DNA of 64,000 bases from Volvox africanus (Eukaryota; Chlorophyta; Chlorophyceae; Chlamydomonadales; Volvocaceae). The translations under genes were made by a program, and so were the position numbers. Shown here one piece after another: positions 59,875-64,000 of the stretch (the stretch's first letter is position 1; each line of letters begins with the position of its first letter). The stretch is taken from the NCBI GenBank assembly GCA_030268105.1, contig BSDZ01000011.1:1835001-1899000 (forward strand). Reading direction: 5' to 3'. Below the pieces are notes generated by a model. The model saw nothing but the letters and a program-made list of their open reading frames with translations. It ran no database searches and was not told the origin of the DNA.

Positions 59875-62066
59875 CTATGAGATACCCATTCGCTGCTGTT
59901 TAAATTTAGAAACGCGTTTCGAAGCTGCCGCTTGTCCGCCATGCGCAACTGCAGATGGCCCTATCTCGCTGCTCGCAGGCCCACCGTTCCCAGCACTCCC
60001 GGCTCCCTCTACCACATCCTCGGAAGCCCGCTCCCGAATGACCCCCGAAAACGCCTCCTCTCGGGCCCTGGCCATAGCCATGGCCGCATCGCCCCCATCC
60101 TCCAGGGCAACCACCTGGGCTGCCCCAGGCCGCAAGCCGCTCCTCTCGCCATCTCCCATGTACGAGCGCCGCTCCCCCTTTGCCTGCTGGCCTGCCAAGT
60201 TCACACTGCTGGTCCCCTGCTTCAGCGCCGGACGGACCCTCGAAACATCCCCACCGCCCTGCTGGTGATGTGGTTCACCGTGCGCATTGAGACCTTGCCG
60301 CAATCCTGCACTACTGCCATCGTCTGCCTTCCCCGTCAGCGAACCGTCTGCGAATGTCACCCGCCTGGAGACACCCGCGTCTCCTCCGGAGCCTCGTCCG
60401 GTTTCAGAAGAGCCTCCCAACAACACCGCGCCGGTGCTTGAGGTTACGCCTCCGGTAGCCTGTGCCCCACGGACCGGTCCTGGCCCTGCCCCAAGCCCCG
60501 CCGCCTCAGCAGTAGTGGCAGTAGCAGCTCGACGACCTCCTCCCCCTCCCCCGAGCAGGAAGCCCTTCTTCAAGGGCGTACAGGCCTTCGGTTTTGCAAG
60601 CGGCGATGGTACCGATGTTGCGCCCATTGCACCCGAGACCGAGGCCCCTGCACCGTGTCCAGCTGCACGATCAACTTGCACCACCCCCGACCCATGGCCC
60701 TGATTTGCAGCCACTGGCCCCGCTGTTGCCGTTGAAACTGCTGCTTTCTGCCCGGCTCTCCAAAGCTCCCCCTCGACAGCGATCCCCTCCTGACTCTCCT
60801 GCCCGCCCTTGCTCTCGCCTTCGACATCATCACCCCCATGCCCTCCGTCCCCGCCCTCGTCCTCCCCTCCACCGCTGCCTGCATCAGCTTCCAGCCGCTC
60901 CAGCTCTGCCAGGCGCGCGAAGACGCGATCATCCTCACTGATTGCCTCCACATCCCCCCGCCTATCCACATCCCGAGCGGCGATATTGCCTGGTTCTATG
61001 CTGGAGTCCACGCGGTCTGCACAGCCCACCAGTGGCGCCGCAGTCACGGTCGCAACCGCCTGCGGCGGCACCTGGGCTGATGCCAGCAGCGCTTCTGACT
61101 CCTCAAAGTCCTGTCGGATGTCCACAAGCACCTCGCCATCCTCATTAGACAGGGTCGTTGTGAATTCCTCCACGCGGCTCTGCAGCTCCTCTAGCTGTTG
61201 GCGTGCCTGCTTCAATGCCGCTTCAGCACGTGCCTGCCGGCGGCCCAGCATCGCCTCCGCCTGCCGTGCGGACGACTCCAGCCGCAGATCGCAACCCAAA
61301 GCCACCAGGAACTCGTTGGTGTGGATCAGTTCGCCTTCAAAGAAGGCGTGCTTGCCGAAAGGAACCATCGCCTTGTGTCGCACCTGCGGGCGGGTAGGGT
61401 TTAAGTGGGACGTTTTTGTGAAATGTGCCCTTTGTGCTGAGCTGCGCCGGAGGGCGCGCCGAGTACAATGGGCCCCACAAGGTGCTTGTAAGGATGGAAC
61501 AATACGTTGAAGACACATTTACGGTTAGCTTTGTGTGTGGAAAGGAGGAGGCACCCGGTCGTTTGTCACTTGTGTTGTTCGATGCCGGCACGAAGGAGAT
61601 CGAAGGAGACACTAAGTAGTAAAACCATGGCTTATACGTGCACGTCGAGGTTCGGGTTGCCCGCGACCCTGGGCCTGGATGAAGAAAACGTCCAGATGCG
61701 GTGCATGAGCCCATTCATGCCGTTGCCAATCTTGGTTATAGAGACAAAGATCCACCGGATACATCGGCAGTCTCGAGAAAAGCGTTTGGATGTATAATGA
61801 CGATCTTAACCTCCCCGCCAGCCACCATATTACGCTTCTGAGCACCCTTCCGCCGTGCCGGGGTGGAGCGGTTGATGATACCTTATCGTTCCTCCAATCC
61901 TCTTTTAGCTTATGCAATTCGCACCTACCTTGTCCGGGAGACGCGTCAGCAGTTCACGCACACGTGCAATCTCGTCCACACTAGCTTGGATGGCTGCCAC
62001 GTCCGCCTTTTGCTCACGTGCTGCATCCTGCATCGCCGCGAGGTAGGCCTTGAGCTCTTGTGACAT
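59875..62066 (-). CDS. URI1: URI1-like unconventional prefoldin RPB5 interactor
   Basis: Two exons join in frame: 61929-62066 (MSQELKAYLAAMQDAAREQK start) and 59875-61383, for 548 residues. The prefoldin alpha-type domain spans the first about 130 residues: an N-terminal helix, then the beta-hairpin MVPFGKHAFFEGELIHTNEF, then a long coiled-coil helix rich in Ala, Arg and Glu (ARQAEAMLGRRQARAEAALK). After it come a DRVFARLAELERLEAD segment, long Gly/Ser/Ala-rich low-complexity sequence, and a short basic C-terminal SKRVSKFKQQRMGIS, which is the typical URI terminal box. By family, URI works in the R2TP/prefoldin-like co-chaperone complex in assembly of RNA polymerases, binding RPB5. The intron of about 545 bp carries an open frame on the other strand that I regard as chance. 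The ATG is only about 0.42 kb from that of APH-1 on the other strand. Confidence 0.85.
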
Positions 62067-62483
62067 TTTGCTAAATATATACTATCTTATGTTATAAATT
62101 TGGGTAGCACGCTACGTTAAGTGGCTAAAACCTGAGCCCGACACCCGACAGCGCCGGCAGAATGTAAGCTATTGCAATCCGCCTCACAGTGACAGCTACG
62201 GAGTTGCTGATATAGCAAATTAAAATTGTTGATAAGCTTGATGGATATGCACTGGCATCGTAAAATAGGCAATTAGAACTCCAACGACTAGATGTACGGA
62301 TTTTCGGAGCGATAACGACAGTGACATAGGCAAGGACATTTATCGTAAAATTTTACAATGAGTCAGTCGCTTACTAGGAGTGTGTTAACAAGGGAATGTT
62401 GTTGGTATCAACCTTCAGAATACAGACATGTCGCAACAACTTCCTTGGAAATGACCGGCGTTTCTTAAGCAACAAACTTTGAG
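62067..62483. promoter_or_regulatory. Short divergent promoter region of URI1 and APH-1 genes
   Basis: Only 417 bp separate the two ATGs, which read away from each other, so the region probably holds both promoters. It is moderately AT-rich (for example around 62070-62100 and 62215-62240). No element can be assigned with confidence. Confidence 0.55.
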
Positions 62484-63566
62484 ATGCCAATAGACTTTTT
62501 CGGTTTATTCTTTCTGGGCCTTGGGCCTGGAATTGCATTCTTTTTAGTGGTGCTTGCGCGCAAGTCCTTCCTGGTGTTGCTTTCGTTGTTTAGGTATGCG
62601 CCATGGTCCAGCGTCAAACGTTGTCCTAGATTATGCTGTTTTCATCTCCGCTTGCCTTTTCAGACAAGTCGTCCCTTGCGCGCTTTCCTACCTCCCCTTC
62701 CCTACGCCTACGCCTCACTCTCTCTATCCCTCTGCAGTGCCTTCTTATGGCTCGTGGTTTTGCTCATCACATCTGCGATTTTCAGAGGTACGTCCTTTGT
62801 AGGGTTGGGGAAAACGCGGCGGTCTCCAGTGTCGCCAGCGCATCATGCAAACGCTTCCTGGTGCTGTTAGCATCGTGGCGTGGAGCTCCCCAGCCCTACC
62901 ATTTGCCGCTTCCCTGGCACCGATCCTCTTCCGCGCGCTCCACCCTTACACACCAACTTACCTGGAAGCTGCATCTGAATCACTGGGAAGGAAGTAAACT
63001 CGCAGTGCCCTGTCTTGAGCCCCGGCTTGGTTACCCGGCTTTGCGCAGGCTTCGTTCCATTGGACCCAGCACAGGGACCCTATGCGGGCATGCTAGTCGC
63101 ATCCGTAGTTATAGAGGAGGCAGTGCGCTATGGCGTCTGGCGGTTGCATCGGTAAGGGTCGGGGTTGTGGGAACGGTTATGGAACGTCTGATAGCGCTAT
63201 CACTCCGAATTAACTTCGGTTGTCAACGATGTTGGGGCAGACTGGCATTGTCATACCCTGCCCTATCCAGCCTTCCACCTTCCCTCCCTGTTAACCTATA
63301 TAGCCCCGCCCTACCCTGCCCTGCTCTGCCCCGGCCTTGCCACCTCTGCCGATTGGCTCCGCAGCAAAACCTTGGAGCCGCTGGAGTCTATGGCACGTTC
63401 CTCAGGCCATCGTTTCTCCGTATTAGATAAGCTCTATATGGCGCTAGCGTGGGGATACGGCCACGCGGCCAGTCACGCGGTGTTCTTCTTCCTGTCCTTC
63501 CTGCCGCTCACCACCGATGACGGGACGTACTACACCTCTGCGTGTCCCCAGATGTCGATATTTCTG
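62484..63566 (+). CDS. APH1: APH-1, gamma-secretase subunit (3' end outside window)
   Basis: Four exons join in frame: 62484-62593, 62738-62787, 63049-63151 and 63365-63566, giving 155 residues so far. APH-1 proteins are usually about 250, so one or more exons must lie to the right. The start PIDFFGLFFLGLGPGIAFF and the next FLWLVVLLITSAIFRG are the first two membrane helices. AVRYGVWRLHRK is the family cytosolic segment. The ALAWGYGHAASHAVFFFLS segment carries the conserved glycine/histidine-rich motif, and TYYTSACPQMSIFLV is the family signature before the next helix. In the ER/Golgi membrane APH-1 scaffolds presenilin, nicastrin and PEN-2 for intramembrane cleavage. None of its partners is seen in the window. 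No further exon could be recognised in 63567-64000. Confidence 0.88.
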
Positions 63567-64000
63567 GTGGGTCTGGAGATTAACAGTCAGGAGGGGCTCT
63601 GAGGGCGGGGCTCTGAGCGCAGCCGCTGCTGTGACCCGACGCTATAGTCCGCATGGGTTAGCGCGGCGCACGGTAACGGTTATTCACGATTGTTACTTGT
63701 CCCATGAATGTCGCAAGGTGTCCAGTTGTCCGCGTCCAGGGACATGTCCCCGTGTTCGGGTGTGCAACACGTGGCCAGTATTTAGAGGGGCAGATTGCAC
63801 TCGAGTCTTTCGCGTTTGGTCCTCTCCTATTCGGAGCACGGACCACATCTGCCGCCACAGCTACCACGACTCCTGGTGTGAGGTTACGTGGGGAAATAAT
63901 GCAGACGAGTGCCACATTCAGAAGAAGGGTTGTCGGCAACTGGCACGGATAGAGTCCCATGGCCACAGCCATACTAAGAGCCACACTAAGAGACCTTCAC
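63567..64000. other. Probable APH-1 intron, to window edge
   Basis: The last recognised APH-1 exon ends at 63566 before GTGGGT. The rest shows no further hydrophobic exon matching the family, so the next exon is probably beyond 64000. Confidence 0.5.

Noticed and set aside
61425..61797. Plus-strand open frames within the URI1 intron
   Set aside because: Short, with no family similarity, and antisense to an intron bounded by good splice sites.

Overview
The window is nuclear DNA of a eukaryote, most likely a chlorophycean (volvocine/Chlamydomonas-type) green alga. The genes are cut by many introns with GT-AG, and twice GC-AG, borders. TTTTAGGG/TTTAGGG repeats of the green-lineage type occur. 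The gene content also points this way: a TmcB-like membrane/TPR protein, a plastid-type PcyA bilin reductase with an N-terminal 'VRA|S' transit-peptide motif, and a plant-type SCL splicing factor. No prokaryotic, viral or organellar layout is present. Gene models were built by hand by joining exons so that reading phase and family similarity both agree. For eight genes every junction keeps frame and the length is typical of the family. The species is not identifiable from the sequence alone.

Layout, left to right: (1) 332-7352, minus, TmcB-like multi-pass/TPR protein, running off the left edge, its introns full of simple repeats and telomere-like tracts. (2) about 8764-15870, minus, secreted subtilisin-like (S8) protease with beta-sandwich repeats and a PPC-like C-terminal domain. 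(3) 17373-21480, minus, AATF/Che-1/Traube nucleolar protein. (4) 22927-26793, minus, eRF1, with a 173-bp tandem repeat in intron 6. (5) 27665-32815, plus, PcyA-type ferredoxin-dependent bilin reductase (PCYA1). (6) 33936-36969, plus, MYST histone acetyltransferase. (7) 37680-39302, minus, GT92-like glycosyltransferase. (8) 42887-46.9 kb, minus, long Gly/Ser-rich protein of unknown function. (9) 48481-51415, plus, SR splicing factor. (10) 52014-56006, plus, type I L-asparaginase. (11) 57298-59677, minus, class-IV PLP aminotransferase homologue that seems to lack the catalytic lysine. (12) 59875-62066, minus, URI1-like unconventional prefoldin. (13) 62484-right edge, plus, APH-1 (gamma-secretase subunit), incomplete.

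The genes are mostly unrelated housekeeping functions (translation termination, splicing, ribosome biogenesis, chromatin, chaperone, amino-acid metabolism), as expected of ordinary euchromatin, and no operon-like or system-like cluster is seen. Two divergent pairs share short upstream regions (eRF1/PCYA1 about 0.87 kb, URI1/APH-1 about 0.42 kb). Two decayed non-LTR retrotransposon 3' ends of one family (33.06-33.6 kb and 47.4-48.1 kb) lie in intergenic gaps. The most unusual items are the 173-bp intronic repeat, which is stop-free in all three minus-strand frames, the aminotransferase homologue with degraded active-site motifs, the two GC-AG introns, and the telomere-like tracts inside one gene.
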